Assembly (NCBI RefSeq): GCF_023023025.1
Contig: NZ_CP095481.1
Location: forward strand, 10,119,001 to 10,183,000
Reading direction: 5' to 3'
DNA from: Amycolatopsis sp. WQ 127309
GTDB taxonomy: Bacteria; Actinomycetota; Actinomycetes; Mycobacteriales; Pseudonocardiaceae
Length of the DNA stretch: 64,000 nucleotides
In this document: piece by piece, positions 39,374-48,480 of the stretch
How the letters are laid out: every line of letters begins with the position of its first letter
Numbering within the stretch: the stretch's first letter is position 1
The notes under the pieces: model-generated
Databases searched by the model: none
What the model saw: only the letters and a program-made list of their open reading frames with translations
What the model was told of the DNA's origin: nothing
Made by a program: the position numbers and the translations under genes

Positions 39374-41556
39374 CCACTACGCACCTGCTCGGCATCCGCC
39401 ACCACGGCCCGGGTTCGGCCCGGGCCGTGGCGGCGCGGCTGGCGGAGCTCGCCCCGGACGTCGTCCTGATCGAGGGGCCGCCGGAGGCCGACGCGCTCGT
39501 CGAACTGACCGAGGACCCGGCGATGGCGCCCCCGGTGGCGCTGCTGGCCTACGCGACCGACGACGTCTCGCGCGCCGCGTTCTGGCCGTTCGCCGTCTTC
39601 AGTCCCGAGTGGCAAGCGCTTGCGTACGCCCGCGAGGCCGGCGTCCCGGTGCGGTTCTGCGACCTGCCGGCCGCGAACACGTTCGCCGCCGGGCCGGACG
39701 ACCTCGGCGCGCCCCACGGCGATCCGCTCGCCGGGCTGGCGGCCGCGGGTGGCTACGACGACCCCGAACGCTGGTGGGACGACGTCGTCGAGTCGCGGCG
39801 GGACGACGCGTCGCCGTTCGAGGTGATCGCCGAGGCGATGACCGCGTTGCGCGAAGACGAAGAGCCGCCGCAGGGCAACGAAGCGCGGCGCGAGGCCCAC
39901 ATGCGCTCGGTGCTGCGCCGCACGCGCAAGGACGGCTTCGAGAACATCGCCGTCGTGTGCGGGGCGTGGCACGTGCCCGCGCTGGCCGACCCGCTGCCGC
40001 CGGCGTCGCACGACGCGGCCGTCCTCAAAGGACTCCCGAAGCGGAAGGTCGCGTGCACCTGGGTGCCGTGGACGCACGGGCGCCTCGCCACGGCCAGCGG
40101 CTACGGCGCGGGCGTCCTGTCTCCGGGCTGGTACCACCACCTCTTCACCACGGCCGAGGACGTGACGACGCGCTGGCTGACGGGCGTCGCGGCGGTGCTG
40201 CGCGAAGAGGACCTGCCGGTCTCGACCGCGCACGTCATCGAGGCGGTCCGGCTGGCCGAGGCGCTGGCCGCGCTGCGCGGCCGCTCGTCGGCGGGGCTGG
40301 CGGAGGTCACCGAAGCCACCCGGTCGGTGCTGTGCGGCGGGGACGACGTGCAGGTCGGGCTGGTCACCCGGCGCCTCGTCGTCGGCGAACGCCTCGGCGA
40401 GGTGCCGGACCGCGTGCCGCAGCCGCCGCTGGCCGCGGACCTGACCGCGACCGCGAAACGCCTGCGGCTGAAGAAGGATCCGATCGTCAAGGAGCTCGAC
40501 CTCGACCTGCGGACCCCGGGCGGGCTGGACCGCTCGCGGCTGCTGCACCGGCTGCGCGTGCTCGGCATCGAGTGGGGCAGCCGGGAGGCGTCGGCGCGGC
40601 GGAACCGCGGCACGTTCCGGGAGACCTGGGCGCTGTGCTGGGAGCCGTCGTTCGAGGTCGACCTCGTCGCGGCGGCTGTGCACGGCACCACCGTGCCGTC
40701 GGCGGCCGCGTCTGCCGTCCGCGACACGGTCGAAGGCACCCCGCCGCTCGACGAGGTCACCACCGCCGTCGAGAACTGCCTGCTCGCCGACCTGGCCGAC
40801 GCGCTGCCCGACGCGCTCGCGGCGCTGGACGCGCGGGCCGCGGCCGACTCGGACGTCGCGCGGCTGATGTCCGCGCTGCCGGCGCTGGCCCGGGCGACCC
40901 GCTACGGCGACGTCCGCGGCACCGACACCGGCGCGTTGCGCGCGGTCGCCCTGCGGATGCTGGAGCGGGTCTGCGCCGGGCTCCCGCCGGCGACCCACGG
41001 GATCGACGACGACGCCGCGGCCCGGTTCTGCAAGCTGATCGACGGCGTCCACGACGCCACCGCGTTGCTGGGCGACGAGGCGAAGGACCGCTGGCTGGCC
41101 GCGCTGGCCCGGCTGGCCGAACGCCCGGCGCTGCCGCCGCTGCTGTCCGGGCGGCTGTCCCGGATCCTGCACGACGCCGGGCTGCTCGGCGCGCTCGACA
41201 TCGAACTGCGGCTCGGCCGGGCGCTCACGCCGGGCGTCACGCCGTCGGCGGGCGCGGCCTACGTCGAAGGCTTCTTCGACGGCGGGGCGCTGCTGCTGGT
41301 GCACGACGAGGGCCTGCTGCGGGTGATCGACGCCTGGCTCGCGGCGATCCCGGCCGACGTCTTCACCGAGGTGCTTCCGTTGCTGCGGCGGACTTTCGGG
41401 GCGTTCAGCAGTCCCGAGAAGCGGGCGATCGGACAGCGGGCGGCCGGGCTCACCGGCGCCGCGCGGGTCGTCGTGCCGGCAGCCGACGAACTGGACGAGG
41501 AACGAGCCGAGCGGGTACTGCCCGTCATGGCGACATTGCTGGGGGTGGGGGCATGA
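39370..41556 (+). CDS. DUF5682-like (ChaN/TraB-like) protein
   Basis: The 728-residue protein starts TTTHLLGIRHHGPGSARAVA, the signature of a ChaN/TraB-like (erythromycin-esterase-superfamily-like) domain: the RHHGPGS motif, PDVVLIEGPPEA and later GFENIAVVCGAWHVPALA carry paired His and Glu typical of a metal-dependent hydrolase-like site. The middle and C-terminal parts are long helical repeats. It is encoded between MoxR and VWA genes and shares 4-nt overlaps with both. Role unknown; a substrate-processing partner of the AAA/VWA machine is inferred from context. Confidence 0.78.
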   Translation: MTTTHLLGIRHHGPGSARAVAARLAELAPDVVLIEGPPEADALVELTEDPAMAPPVALLAYATDDVSRAAFWPFAVFSPEWQALAYAREAGVPVRFCDLPAANTFAAGPDDLGAPHGDPLAGLAAAGGYDDPERWWDDVVESRRDDASPFEVIAEAMTALREDEEPPQGNEARREAHMRSVLRRTRKDGFENIAVVCGAWHVPALADPLPPASHDAAVLKGLPKRKVACTWVPWTHGRLATASGYGAGVLSPGWYHHLFTTAEDVTTRWLTGVAAVLREEDLPVSTAHVIEAVRLAEALAALRGRSSAGLAEVTEATRSVLCGGDDVQVGLVTRRLVVGERLGEVPDRVPQPPLAADLTATAKRLRLKKDPIVKELDLDLRTPGGLDRSRLLHRLRVLGIEWGSREASARRNRGTFRETWALCWEPSFEVDLVAAAVHGTTVPSAAASAVRDTVEGTPPLDEVTTAVENCLLADLADALPDALAALDARAAADSDVARLMSALPALARATRYGDVRGTDTGALRAVALRMLERVCAGLPPATHGIDDDAAARFCKLIDGVHDATALLGDEAKDRWLAALARLAERPALPPLLSGRLSRILHDAGLLGALDIELRLGRALTPGVTPSAGAAYVEGFFDGGALLLVHDEGLLRVIDAWLAAIPADVFTEVLPLLRRTFGAFSSPEKRAIGQRAAGLTGAARVVVPAADELDEERAERVLPVMATLLGVGA

Positions 41557-42719
41557 GCGTGGACACGGACCGGTTGCGTCGCTGGCGGCTGGTGCTGGGC
41601 GGCGAAGGCGCCGAGGGCTCGGGCCTGGCCGACGCCCAGCTGTCCGAAGAGGACAGTGGCGTGGACAAGGCCCTGGCGGCCCTCTACGACAAGCCGGACG
41701 AGGACGCCGCCGGCGGGCCGCGAAGCGCGAACCTCGGGGCGTCGGCGCCGCGGGTCGCGCGCTGGCTCGGCGACGTCCGGCGCTACTTCCCCAGCACCGT
41801 CGTGCAGGTGATGCAGCGCGACGCCGTCGACCGGCTCGGGCTGACCCGGATGCTGCTGGAGAAGGAGCTGCTCTCGGCGGTCGAGCCGGACGTCCACCTG
41901 GTCGGCACCCTGCTCTCGCTCAACAGCGTGCTGCCCGAGGAGACCAAGGAGACCGCGCGCGAGGTCGTCCGCAAAGTCGTCGACGAGCTGGAGCGGCGGC
42001 TCGCCGACCGCACCCGCGCGGCGATCAAGGGCGCGCTCGACAAGGCGTCGCGCACGCACCGGCCGCGTCCGGGCGACATCAACTGGGCCCGCACGATCCA
42101 CGCCAACCTCAAGCACTACTCCCCCGAGCTGCGCACGATCGTGCCGGAGAAGCTGATCGGCTTCGGCCGGCGGCAGCAGGCGGTGCAGCGCGACGTGATC
42201 CTGGCCGTCGACCAGTCGGGCTCGATGGCGGAGTCGGTGGTGTACTCCGGGCTGTTCGGCGCGGTGCTGGCGTCGATGCGCGCGTTGAAGACGTCGTTCG
42301 TCGCGTTCGACACCGAGGTCGCGGACCTCACCGAGCACCTCGCCGACCCGGTCGACGTGCTGTTCGGCACCCAGCTGGGCGGCGGCACCGACATCAACCG
42401 CGCGATCGCCTACTGCCAGGGCCTGGTCGGCCGCCCCGAGCAGACGCTGCTGGTGCTGATCAGCGACCTCTACGAAGGCGGCGACGAGAACGAGCTGCTG
42501 CAGCGCGTCGCCGAGCTGGTCGGCTCGGGGGTCCAAGTGGTGACGCTGCTGGCCCTGTCGGACTCGGGCGCGCCGTCCTACGACCACGAGAACGCGGCGG
42601 CCCTGGCCGAGCTGGGCGTCCCGGCGTTCGCGTGCACGCCGGACCAGTTCCCGGAACTGATGGCCGCGGCTGTCCGCGGCGACGACCTGCAGGCCTGGGT
42701 GTCCCGCGAGAACAGCTGA
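41553..42719 (+). CDS. VWA-domain protein (CoxE-like), partner of MoxR
   Basis: 388 residues. The C-terminal VWA domain has an intact MIDAS: DQSGSM (DxSxS), GGTDINRA with the Thr/Asp ligand, and the Asp in LISDLYEGGDE. An N-terminal helical region (about 1-190) with RRYFPSTVVQVMQRDAVDRL, written in part, precedes it. MoxR/CoxE pairs use VWA adhesion to select the target for the ATPase. It ends the coupled operon; the next gene, for L36, starts 90 bp later and has its own ribosome site. Confidence 0.88.
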   Translation: MSVDTDRLRRWRLVLGGEGAEGSGLADAQLSEEDSGVDKALAALYDKPDEDAAGGPRSANLGASAPRVARWLGDVRRYFPSTVVQVMQRDAVDRLGLTRMLLEKELLSAVEPDVHLVGTLLSLNSVLPEETKETAREVVRKVVDELERRLADRTRAAIKGALDKASRTHRPRPGDINWARTIHANLKHYSPELRTIVPEKLIGFGRRQQAVQRDVILAVDQSGSMAESVVYSGLFGAVLASMRALKTSFVAFDTEVADLTEHLADPVDVLFGTQLGGGTDINRAIAYCQGLVGRPEQTLLVLISDLYEGGDENELLQRVAELVGSGVQVVTLLALSDSGAPSYDHENAAALAELGVPAFACTPDQFPELMAAAVRGDDLQAWVSRENS

Positions 42720-42809
42720 GTTGCGGGATTAAACCCACCCCGGCCGCTGTTGAAGCCATCGTGGGACGTTTTCGGGGCCCGCACCGCCGACCAGGAAGGA
42801 CGGCTCACC

Positions 42810-42932
42810 ATGAAGGTCCGCAGTTCGCTTCGTTCGCTCGCCCGCCAGCCGGGCGCCCAGGTCATCCGCCGCGGCACGCGCGTGTTCGTGATCAACAAGG
42901 ACAACCCGCGCGCCAAGGGCCGCCAGGGCTGA
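42810..42932 (+). CDS. rpmJ: Ribosomal protein L36, zinc-free (type B) form
   Basis: Only 40 residues, [20 protein letters not shown] and on to [11 protein letters not shown], clearly L36 of the B (C-minus) type. The Cys and His residues that hold zinc in the standard L36 are all absent. Such paralogs often replace the zinc-binding form when zinc is scarce and may be under Zur control; I saw no clear Zur box upstream. Start ATG with AGGAAGGA at a good distance. Its stop is 3 bp from the convergent monooxygenase stop. Confidence 0.95.
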   Translation: MKVRSSLRSLARQPGAQVIRRGTRVFVINKDNPRAKGRQG

Positions 42933-42935
42933 CGA

Positions 42936-44411
42936 TCAGCGGGCCGCGCCGATCGGGGATTCCGCGCGGCCGAAGCGCATCACGCCGTCCTCCAGGCGGT
43001 TGAAGCGCATGTCCGCGAAGTCCAGCAGGTAGTTCTGGCGCATCATCCAGGGCCGTCGGCCGCCCTGCTTCGGCAGGTCGGCGGCGGCCCTTTTAACGTA
43101 CCCGGACGCCAGGTCGACGATCGGGCGCGGGCGGCCCGCTCCCGAAGCCGCCGCCGCGTCCGGGGTGCACGACACGAACCCGCGGCGGTCCAGGTGTTCC
43201 AGCAGGCGGCAGACGTACTGGGACGTCAGGTCGGCGCGCAGCGTCCACGAGTTGTTCGTGTAACCCACGCACCACGCCAGGTTCGGGATGCCGCCGAACA
43301 TCATGCCCTTGTACGCCCGCTGCTCGCCCGGCTCGATCTCGCGGCCGTCGACGCTCAGCGTGATCCCGCCGAACGCCACCAGCCGGAGCCCGGTCGCCGT
43401 CACGATGACGTCCGCGGGCAACTCGCGGCCGGAGTCCAAGAGCACGCCGCCGGGAGTGAACCGCGCGATCCGGTCGGTCACGATGTCCGCTTTGCCCGAG
43501 CGCAGCGCCTGGAACAGGTCCGCGTCCGGCACCAGGCACAGCCGCTGGTCCCACGGCGCGTAGCCGGGCACGAAGTGCGGGTCGACCGGGATCGACGCCG
43601 GCAGCTGCGCCGCCACCCTGTCACGCAGCGTCCGCGACGCCCAGTCCGGCAGCCGCCGCATCAGCTGGAAGAAGAACGTGCCCATCACGACGTTCTTGCC
43701 GCGCACCACCCGGTGCGCGAGGTTCTCCGGCAGCAGCGCGCGGATCCGGTCGGCGAGCGCGTCCCGCCCCGGGCGCGCCACGATGTACGACGGCGACCGC
43801 TGCAGCATGGTGACGCGCGCCGCGCGCGGGGCCATCGCCGGGACGAGCGTCACCGCCGTCGCGCCGCTGCCGATCACCACGACCTGCTTGCCGTCGTAGT
43901 CCAGGCCTGCGGGCCAGTGCTGCGGGTGCACGATCTCGCCCGCGAACTCGGCACGACCCGGGAAGTCGACGACGTGGCCGCCCGCGTAGTCGTAATAACC
44001 ACTGCACAGGTACAGGAACCGGCAGGTGAACGTGGCGCCGTGCGCCGTCGACACGGTCCAGAGCGCGTCGGCGGACGACCACGAAGCCCGCACCACCCGG
44101 TGCCCGAACCGGATGTGCCGCTCGATGCCGTAGGCGGCCGCGGTCTCGCGGACGTAGCTCAGGATCGACGGCCCGTCGGCGATCGCCTTCGCGTCCTTCC
44201 ACGGCCGGAACGGGTAACCGAGGGTGAACATGTCCGAATCGGAGCGGATGCCCGGGTACCGGAACAGGTCCCAGGTTCCGCCGATCGTGTCACGCGCTTC
44301 GAGCACGGCGTAACTCTTGCCCGGCAACCGTTCCTGGAGCCGGCAAGCCGCGCCGACGCCGGACAGGCCGGCGCCCACGATCAGGACGTCCACGTGCTCC
44401 GCGCTGGTCAT
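42936..44411 (-). CDS. Flavin-containing Baeyer-Villiger-type monooxygenase (EthA-like)
   Basis: 491 residues. FAD-binding GAGLSGVG at the N terminus, IRSDSDMFTLGYPFRPW typical of the EthA group, the BVMO fingerprint FxGxxxHxxxWP as FAGEIVHPQHWP, and the NADPH-binding GSGATAVTL. It would insert oxygen into a ketone or oxidise a sulfur compound. The start ATG at 44411 is 7 nt from TACGCT, a TANNNT -10, and lacks a Shine-Dalgarno sequence, so a leaderless transcript is likely. The gene is followed at once by a convergent L36 gene. Confidence 0.92.
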   Translation of the reverse strand: MTSAEHVDVLIVGAGLSGVGAACRLQERLPGKSYAVLEARDTIGGTWDLFRYPGIRSDSDMFTLGYPFRPWKDAKAIADGPSILSYVRETAAAYGIERHIRFGHRVVRASWSSADALWTVSTAHGATFTCRFLYLCSGYYDYAGGHVVDFPGRAEFAGEIVHPQHWPAGLDYDGKQVVVIGSGATAVTLVPAMAPRAARVTMLQRSPSYIVARPGRDALADRIRALLPENLAHRVVRGKNVVMGTFFFQLMRRLPDWASRTLRDRVAAQLPASIPVDPHFVPGYAPWDQRLCLVPDADLFQALRSGKADIVTDRIARFTPGGVLLDSGRELPADVIVTATGLRLVAFGGITLSVDGREIEPGEQRAYKGMMFGGIPNLAWCVGYTNNSWTLRADLTSQYVCRLLEHLDRRGFVSCTPDAAAASGAGRPRPIVDLASGYVKRAAADLPKQGGRRPWMMRQNYLLDFADMRFNRLEDGVMRFGRAESPIGAAR

Positions 44412-44418
44412 GAATTCC

Positions 44419-44424
44419 AGCGTA
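44419..44424 (-). promoter_or_regulatory. Leaderless promoter -10 for the BVMO
   Basis: TACGCT (read on the minus strand) ends 7 nt before the ATG at 44411. The 82 bp up to the PL8 stop contain no other clear signal. Confidence 0.45.
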
Positions 44425-44493
44425 ACCGAGGTGGGGACCCCGCCGGGCCGGGTCGGGGCACCGACCCGGCGAGGAGCACCACCTCAGCAAGGC

Positions 44494-46857
44494 CTACGGC
44501 AGCGGCACGACCTTCGTCGCGCCGAACGAGCCCTTCAGCGGCACCACCACGGACTTCCCGCGCACCGTCACCGTGACGCTGTCCTGCGTCTGCGTCGGGT
44601 CCGACACCGCCAGCTGCCTACCCCAGCCGCACCGCCCGATCGCCACGGACGCCGGCCCGGAGACGCGGACGTCGCCGACCGAGCCGGCCGCGAAGAAGTT
44701 CGCCAGCAGGGTCTCGCCGACCTGGACCGCCTGGACCGTCGCGGTGTTGGCCCGCACCTGCCAAGCCCACGACGTGGCGACCGTGCCGAGGACCGACGCG
44801 CCGGGCAGCACCGCGTACGCGTACGTCGCGTTCACCGGCTTGATCCCGTGCTCCAGCACCAGTTTCTGGTACCGGCGGGTGTTCGACGTCGTCGTGCCCT
44901 TGGTGTTGGCGCCGGTGTCGATGTCGCGCCACGCGCCCGTGCGGTCCTCGCGCAACGCCGTCACGGAAGCGTCGTCGAGCAGCACGTACCCGCTGACGTT
45001 CTCCAGGTGCAGCCACTTCGGCCGCAGCGCGGAGGCCTTCCCGAGATCGGTCGCGACGCGCCGGAGGTCCGCGGTCAACGTCCCGCGACCGCCCTCGCCG
45101 AGGTTGCGGTTCTCGATCGTCGTGCGCACCGCGGCCGCCGACGTGCTGGTGATCCCGGCGCCCAGGCAGACGATCCCGGACGGCGTGAAGAACCACGACT
45201 TCTTCGCGACCAGCGAACCGTCCCAGGACTTGAAGTCGAACGCGTAGGCGCCGTGCTTGTCGTCCCAGCGGACGCCGCCGGTGTGCGGGTTCGGGCCGAC
45301 CGGCACGTTGCCGAACGCCGGGTCGGCCGGGCCGGCGTTCTCGGTCGTGCCCGGCAGCAGCAGCGGGTCGACCGTCGGCCAGTAGGCGTCGGTGTAGTGC
45401 CCCTTCGCGTTCGGCACGAACGTGTAGAGCACGCCGTCGCCGACGTAGTAGCCCTTGAGGTTCTGGCCGTTGATGGACTCGTAGCGGGAGATCCGCGTCG
45501 AGCTGACGCCCAGCGACGCCGTCCAGGTCTCGGTGACGTGCACCAGCCGGTCCTGCTGGCCGAAGATCCGGTGCGTGGCCGTCGTCCGCGCCGGGCGGGC
45601 GTGCGCGGCGAGGGCGTCCTGCGCGAACTCGATGCCCGGCGTGGCCACGAGGTCGGGCCCCGGCGCGAACCGCTCCGGGTCCGGGATCTTGAGGAACGGC
45701 GCGTACGTGCCCTCGGTGATCCACTTCGCCGCGAGGGCGTTGAGGTCGGTCTTGGTCTTGCCCGAAGCGGTGCGGGCCAGCACCAGCGTCGCGACCGTCA
45801 GCTGGTGGCCGATGTCGTGTCCGGTCTCGCCCTGGCGCGAGAGCATCCGCCCACGCACCGGTTCCACGAGCGCGCCCGCGTAGACGAACGGCGCGAACGC
45901 GTCCGCGACCAGCCCGTAGATCTTGTCCTTCAACGGCTGTGGGAGCGCGAATTCGGTGCCCTCCGTGACGTGGATGGCCCCGGCCAGCGCGGTGAGCAGC
46001 ACGATGCCGTAGTGCCCGGGGTACGGGATGGTGTCGTGCTGGATGAACGAGCCGTCGACGTGGAAGCCGTCGCCGGCCGCGCGGTCCAGCCGCGCGACGA
46101 CGCTCGCCGCGCCCCCGCCCGCGACGTCGGTGAGCGCGTCGATGCCGGTCTTGATCCACGCCGTGTCACCGATCAGGGCGCCGGCGACGATGGAGATCAG
46201 GCCCTTGTCCGCGCGGTTGGCGCCGGTCTCGACGAGCGCCGTGTTGTTCGCGCGGACGTTCGGGTTGCCCACGAACCGCTTGATCGGGCTGACGTAGCGG
46301 GCCAGCTCGTCGGCGGTCAGCTGGTCGGCGACCACCGACAGCGTGTGCAGGACGTAGTACGGGACGCCGATCTCGTAGGTGTACCAGTTGCCGATTTCAC
46401 CGACGTCCGGGTTGTACTGGCTCGCGTAGATCAGCTCCAGCGCCGCCTTGATCCGGGCGAGCACGGCCGGGTCGCCGGACAGCGCGCCGCCCGGGGTGCC
46501 CCAGTCGACGGCGATGGCGCGCAGCCGCGCGTACATCGACGTCGTGTAGTCGCTGCCGGGGCCGAGCGGCAGGTCCGTCCACAGTGGAGCGCCACCGCCC
46601 GCCACGGACAGGCTGTCGTGGTACGCCTTCGCGACGCGGCTCAGGTTGGCCAGCGCCGCGGTGCGTTCGGGCGAGGGCCGGTTGATGCCGCTCTGCAGCT
46701 GCCGGTAGGCCGCGACGATCGGCGCGGTCGCGGCGGGAACGCCACTCGCCGCGGCCACCGGGGTGGCGGCCGAAGCGAACACCGGACGGGTGAGGAACAC
46801 GGTGGAAGCGGCCGCCAGGGCGCCGCCGCGCAGGGCGTTTCTCCGGTTCACGGGCAT
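44494..46857 (-). CDS. Polysaccharide lyase family 8 (hyaluronate/chondroitin/xanthan lyase type)
   Basis: 787 residues with a twin-arginine-like signal (NRRNALRGG then a hydrophobic stretch and TRPVFASAA). The alpha/alpha-toroid domain has the family residues: GNWYTYEIGVPYYVLHTL, ETGANRADKGL with the catalytic Asn-Arg region, and DGSFIQHDTIPYPGHYG with catalytic His and Tyr. C-terminal beta-sandwich domains follow. It cleaves a uronic-acid-containing polymer outside the cell by beta-elimination. Start ATG at 46857 is preferred (GGGAGG 7 nt upstream) over 46878. It lies beside the uronate catabolic operon, which would use its products. Confidence 0.88.
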   Translation of the reverse strand: MPVNRRNALRGGALAAASTVFLTRPVFASAATPVAAASGVPAATAPIVAAYRQLQSGINRPSPERTAALANLSRVAKAYHDSLSVAGGGAPLWTDLPLGPGSDYTTSMYARLRAIAVDWGTPGGALSGDPAVLARIKAALELIYASQYNPDVGEIGNWYTYEIGVPYYVLHTLSVVADQLTADELARYVSPIKRFVGNPNVRANNTALVETGANRADKGLISIVAGALIGDTAWIKTGIDALTDVAGGGAASVVARLDRAAGDGFHVDGSFIQHDTIPYPGHYGIVLLTALAGAIHVTEGTEFALPQPLKDKIYGLVADAFAPFVYAGALVEPVRGRMLSRQGETGHDIGHQLTVATLVLARTASGKTKTDLNALAAKWITEGTYAPFLKIPDPERFAPGPDLVATPGIEFAQDALAAHARPARTTATHRIFGQQDRLVHVTETWTASLGVSSTRISRYESINGQNLKGYYVGDGVLYTFVPNAKGHYTDAYWPTVDPLLLPGTTENAGPADPAFGNVPVGPNPHTGGVRWDDKHGAYAFDFKSWDGSLVAKKSWFFTPSGIVCLGAGITSTSAAAVRTTIENRNLGEGGRGTLTADLRRVATDLGKASALRPKWLHLENVSGYVLLDDASVTALREDRTGAWRDIDTGANTKGTTTSNTRRYQKLVLEHGIKPVNATYAYAVLPGASVLGTVATSWAWQVRANTATVQAVQVGETLLANFFAAGSVGDVRVSGPASVAIGRCGWGRQLAVSDPTQTQDSVTVTVRGKSVVVPLKGSFGATKVVPLP

Positions 46858-46939
46858 GACAATGCCTCCCAGGATCAAGACATCCTTGGCTTGCGGGGAT
46901 GGGAACGGAAATGCGGTCGTGCGGCGGCGTGGGTGGAAC

Positions 46940-46971
46940 GCCCCGTCACTTTCACGTGAAAGTGACGGGGC
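46940..46971. terminator. 32-bp perfect palindrome downstream of the glucarate operon
   Basis: The sequence is self-complementary across 32 bp with no loop at all (centre CACGTG). It lies 40 bp past the 3' end of the semialdehyde dehydrogenase gene and 83 bp before the PL8 start. The word GTGAAAGTG occurs in it and again at 46989-46997. It could end the glucarate operon or bind a dimeric regulator of the lyase gene. Confidence 0.6.
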
Positions 46972-47010
46972 CAGGTGGGCACCTCGGAGTGAAAGTGCCG
47001 CGTTACGGGG

Positions 47011-48465
47011 TCAGCGGGTTCCGTCGGTGCGGCGGGGCAGCTGCCAGGGGTTGGCCTCCTGCAGGGGTTCGGGCAGTAGCGCGTCCGGGAAGCCCTGCCA
47101 CGCGATCGGGCGCAGGAAACGCTCGATCGCGGCGGTGCCGACGGACGTCGTGGTCGGGGCGGTCGTGGCCGGGTACGGGCCGCCGTGCTGCTGGGCCCAG
47201 CTCACCGTGACGCCGGTGGGCCAGTCGTTCCACAGCAGCCGGCCGGCGATGCGGGCCAGGGCCGGCAGCACCGGCCGGATCCAGTCCGCGTCGGACTCCT
47301 CGCCGTGGATCGTGGCGGTCAGCCCCGGTTCGATGACGTCGAGCAGGCGCAGCAGCTCGGCCTGGTCGGCGTAGGTGACGATCAGCGACGCCGGCCCGAA
47401 GCACTCCTGGTGCACGGCCTCGCCGCCCTCGAGGAACTGCTTGCCGGTGGTCGCCAGCAGCGTCGGGGTGAACGCGGGCGCCTCGGACGGCGACGCCGAC
47501 ACGACGTCGACCCCCGGGACCTCACGCAGCTTCGCGAGCGTCGAGGCGTACCCGCTCGCGATGCGGTCGTTGAGCATCGGCTGGGGCGCCGCGCCTTCCA
47601 GCGCCGAGCGCAGCGTCTCGGTCAGGCCGTGCTCCTCCGGCAGGAACAGCAGGCCCGGCTTGGTGCAGAACTGGCCGGCGCCGAGGGTGAACGACCCGGC
47701 GTAGCCCTTCGCGACGGCCTCACCGCGGGCGGCGATCGCGCCCTCGGTGACGACGACCGGGTTCACGCTGCCCAGCTCGCCGTAGAACGGGATCGGCCGC
47801 GGCCGCGCGTTCGCGATGTCGAACAGCGCCCGCCCGCCCGGGATCGAGCCGGTGAACGACGCCGCCGCGATCCGCGGGTCCTTCAGCGCGGTGACACCCT
47901 CGTCCTGGCCGAAGATCACGGTGAACAGGCCCGCCGGGGCGCCCGCCTCGAGCAGCGCCTCGCGCACGATCAGGCCGGTCCGCGCGGACAGCTCCGGGTG
48001 GCCCGGGTGCGCCTTGAGGATCACCGGGCAGCCCGCGGCCAGCGCGGACGCGGTGTCGCCGCCGGCGACGCTGAACGCGAACGGGAAGTTGCTGGCCGCG
48101 AACACCAGCACCGGGCCGATCGCGGTCTTGACGCGCCGGATGTCCGGGCGCGGGCCCATCGGCCAGCCGGCGTCGGCGTGGTCGACGGTGGCGCCGAGGT
48201 ACGCGCCGTCGGTGAGGGACTCGGCGAACAGCCGCAGCTGGAACGTCGTGCGCTTCAGCTCGCCGGCCAGCCGCGGGGTGGCGGGCAGGTGCGTCTCGGC
48301 GTGGGCCAGCGGGACCAGTTCGCCGGCCGCGGCGTCGAGCGCGTCGGCGGCCGCGGTCAGCCAGCGGCCGCGCTCGGCCGGGGTGGCCTCGGCGGCCGGA
48401 CGGGCGGCTTCGGCGGCGGCCGCCAGGATCTTCTCGAGCGTGGCGGCGTCGGTGGCCTGGCTCAT
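47011..48465 (-). CDS. 2-oxoglutarate semialdehyde (2,5-dioxovalerate) dehydrogenase
   Basis: This 484-residue ALDH-family enzyme belongs to the branch that oxidises 2,5-dioxopentanoate to 2-oxoglutarate, the last step of the oxidative uronate/glucarate pathway. Motifs: FAASNFPFAFSVAGGDTASA (Asn of the oxyanion hole), ILKAHPGHPELS (NAD-site Lys), the Glu in GELGSVNPVV and the nucleophile Cys in GAGQFCTKPGL. These differ from the betaine-type ALDH at 1758 and match the KGSADH group. Last gene of the kdgD-gudD operon. Confidence 0.88.
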   Translation of the reverse strand: MSQATDAATLEKILAAAAEAARPAAEATPAERGRWLTAAADALDAAAGELVPLAHAETHLPATPRLAGELKRTTFQLRLFAESLTDGAYLGATVDHADAGWPMGPRPDIRRVKTAIGPVLVFAASNFPFAFSVAGGDTASALAAGCPVILKAHPGHPELSARTGLIVREALLEAGAPAGLFTVIFGQDEGVTALKDPRIAAASFTGSIPGGRALFDIANARPRPIPFYGELGSVNPVVVTEGAIAARGEAVAKGYAGSFTLGAGQFCTKPGLLFLPEEHGLTETLRSALEGAAPQPMLNDRIASGYASTLAKLREVPGVDVVSASPSEAPAFTPTLLATTGKQFLEGGEAVHQECFGPASLIVTYADQAELLRLLDVIEPGLTATIHGEESDADWIRPVLPALARIAGRLLWNDWPTGVTVSWAQQHGGPYPATTAPTTTSVGTAAIERFLRPIAWQGFPDALLPEPLQEANPWQLPRRTDGTR

Positions 48466-48480
48466 TTCGGGAACAGCTCC

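Noticed and set aside
39609..41556. Long second open frame inside the DUF5682-like gene
   Set aside because: Arg/Gly-rich translation typical of a shifted reading frame; only its last part (from 41553) is a real gene, the VWA protein.
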